From contig JBBRMF010000285.1 in the NCBI GenBank assembly GCA_038230975.1, forward strand, positions 1 to 6,612: a DNA stretch of 6,612 bases. Reading direction: 5' to 3'. The notes beneath the pieces are model-generated. The model ran no database searches, was not told the origin of the DNA, and saw only the letters and a program-made list of their open reading frames with translations. This DNA is from JANXVV01 sp038230975 (lineage in GTDB: Bacteria; Planctomycetota; Phycisphaerae; Tepidisphaerales; Tepidisphaeraceae). A program made the translations under genes and the position numbers. How positions within the stretch are numbered: position 1 is the stretch's first letter; the number at the start of each line of letters is the position of its first letter. Shown piece by piece: positions 6,574 to 6,612 of the stretch.

Positions 6574-6612
6574 CCGTCGATTTATCTCCCGCCGCAGAAT
6601 TTCACGATTCGG

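Larger units (their letters stand above)
6264..6612. other. Non-coding stretch with two inverted-repeat structures
   Basis: No credible gene is seen in these 349 bases on either strand. The stretch contains a long imperfect inverted repeat (6332-6385), then a C/G-rich palindromic doublet (6471-6573). A TAAAAT hexamer at 6394-6399 has CTGACA at 6368-6373 upstream, but the 20-base spacer is too long for a confident promoter. The window ends before any downstream gene begins. Confidence 0.6.

Overview
This window carries four genes, all on the + strand, followed by about 350 non-coding bases that hold two inverted-repeat structures. The protein families point to a member of the Planctomycetota. 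The evidence is a very long Lys/Gln/Glu-rich coiled-coil protein ending in a WG-(x)2-PR motif, a secreted squalene-cyclase-like repeat protein, and an NPCBM-domain protein. The Thr/Pro tail containing 'STQPATS' and the moderate G+C content fit Phycisphaerae-type lineages, but the class assignment is a guess. No rRNA, tRNA, CRISPR array or transposase is visible.

Bases 1-2743 are the C-terminal part of a giant coiled-coil protein whose start, probably with membrane segments, lies upstream of the window. Its stop overlaps the start of the next gene (ATGA, 2740-2743). Bases 2740-3837 encode a secreted alpha/alpha-toroid protein of the prenyltransferase/squalene-oxidase repeat type that lacks the complete DxDD catalytic motif. 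Twenty bases further on, 3858-5117 encodes a secreted protein with several tandem beta-rich modules and a C-terminal NPCBM (putative carbohydrate-binding) domain. These three genes look like one transcription unit.

A roughly 100-base gap with two perfect TATAAT hexamers (5153-5158 and 5164-5169) precedes the fourth gene, which ends at 6263. It encodes an exported protein of unrecognised family with a predicted beta-sandwich half and a helical half. It may be transcribed separately.

The shared theme is the cell envelope. All three complete products have export signals, and the first belongs to a family normally found next to MoxR ATPase, DUF58 and von Willebrand (BatA-like) genes in planctomycetes (prior knowledge; those genes are not in the window). 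My inference is that the first three genes form an envelope-associated assembly of unknown function: a long coiled-coil stalk, a toroid protein and a glycan-binding protein. Nothing here proves a new system. The most promising leads are this conserved but uncharacterised gene trio, the modular layout of the NPCBM protein, the unrecognised fourth gene, and a REP-doublet-like palindromic element at 6471-6573.
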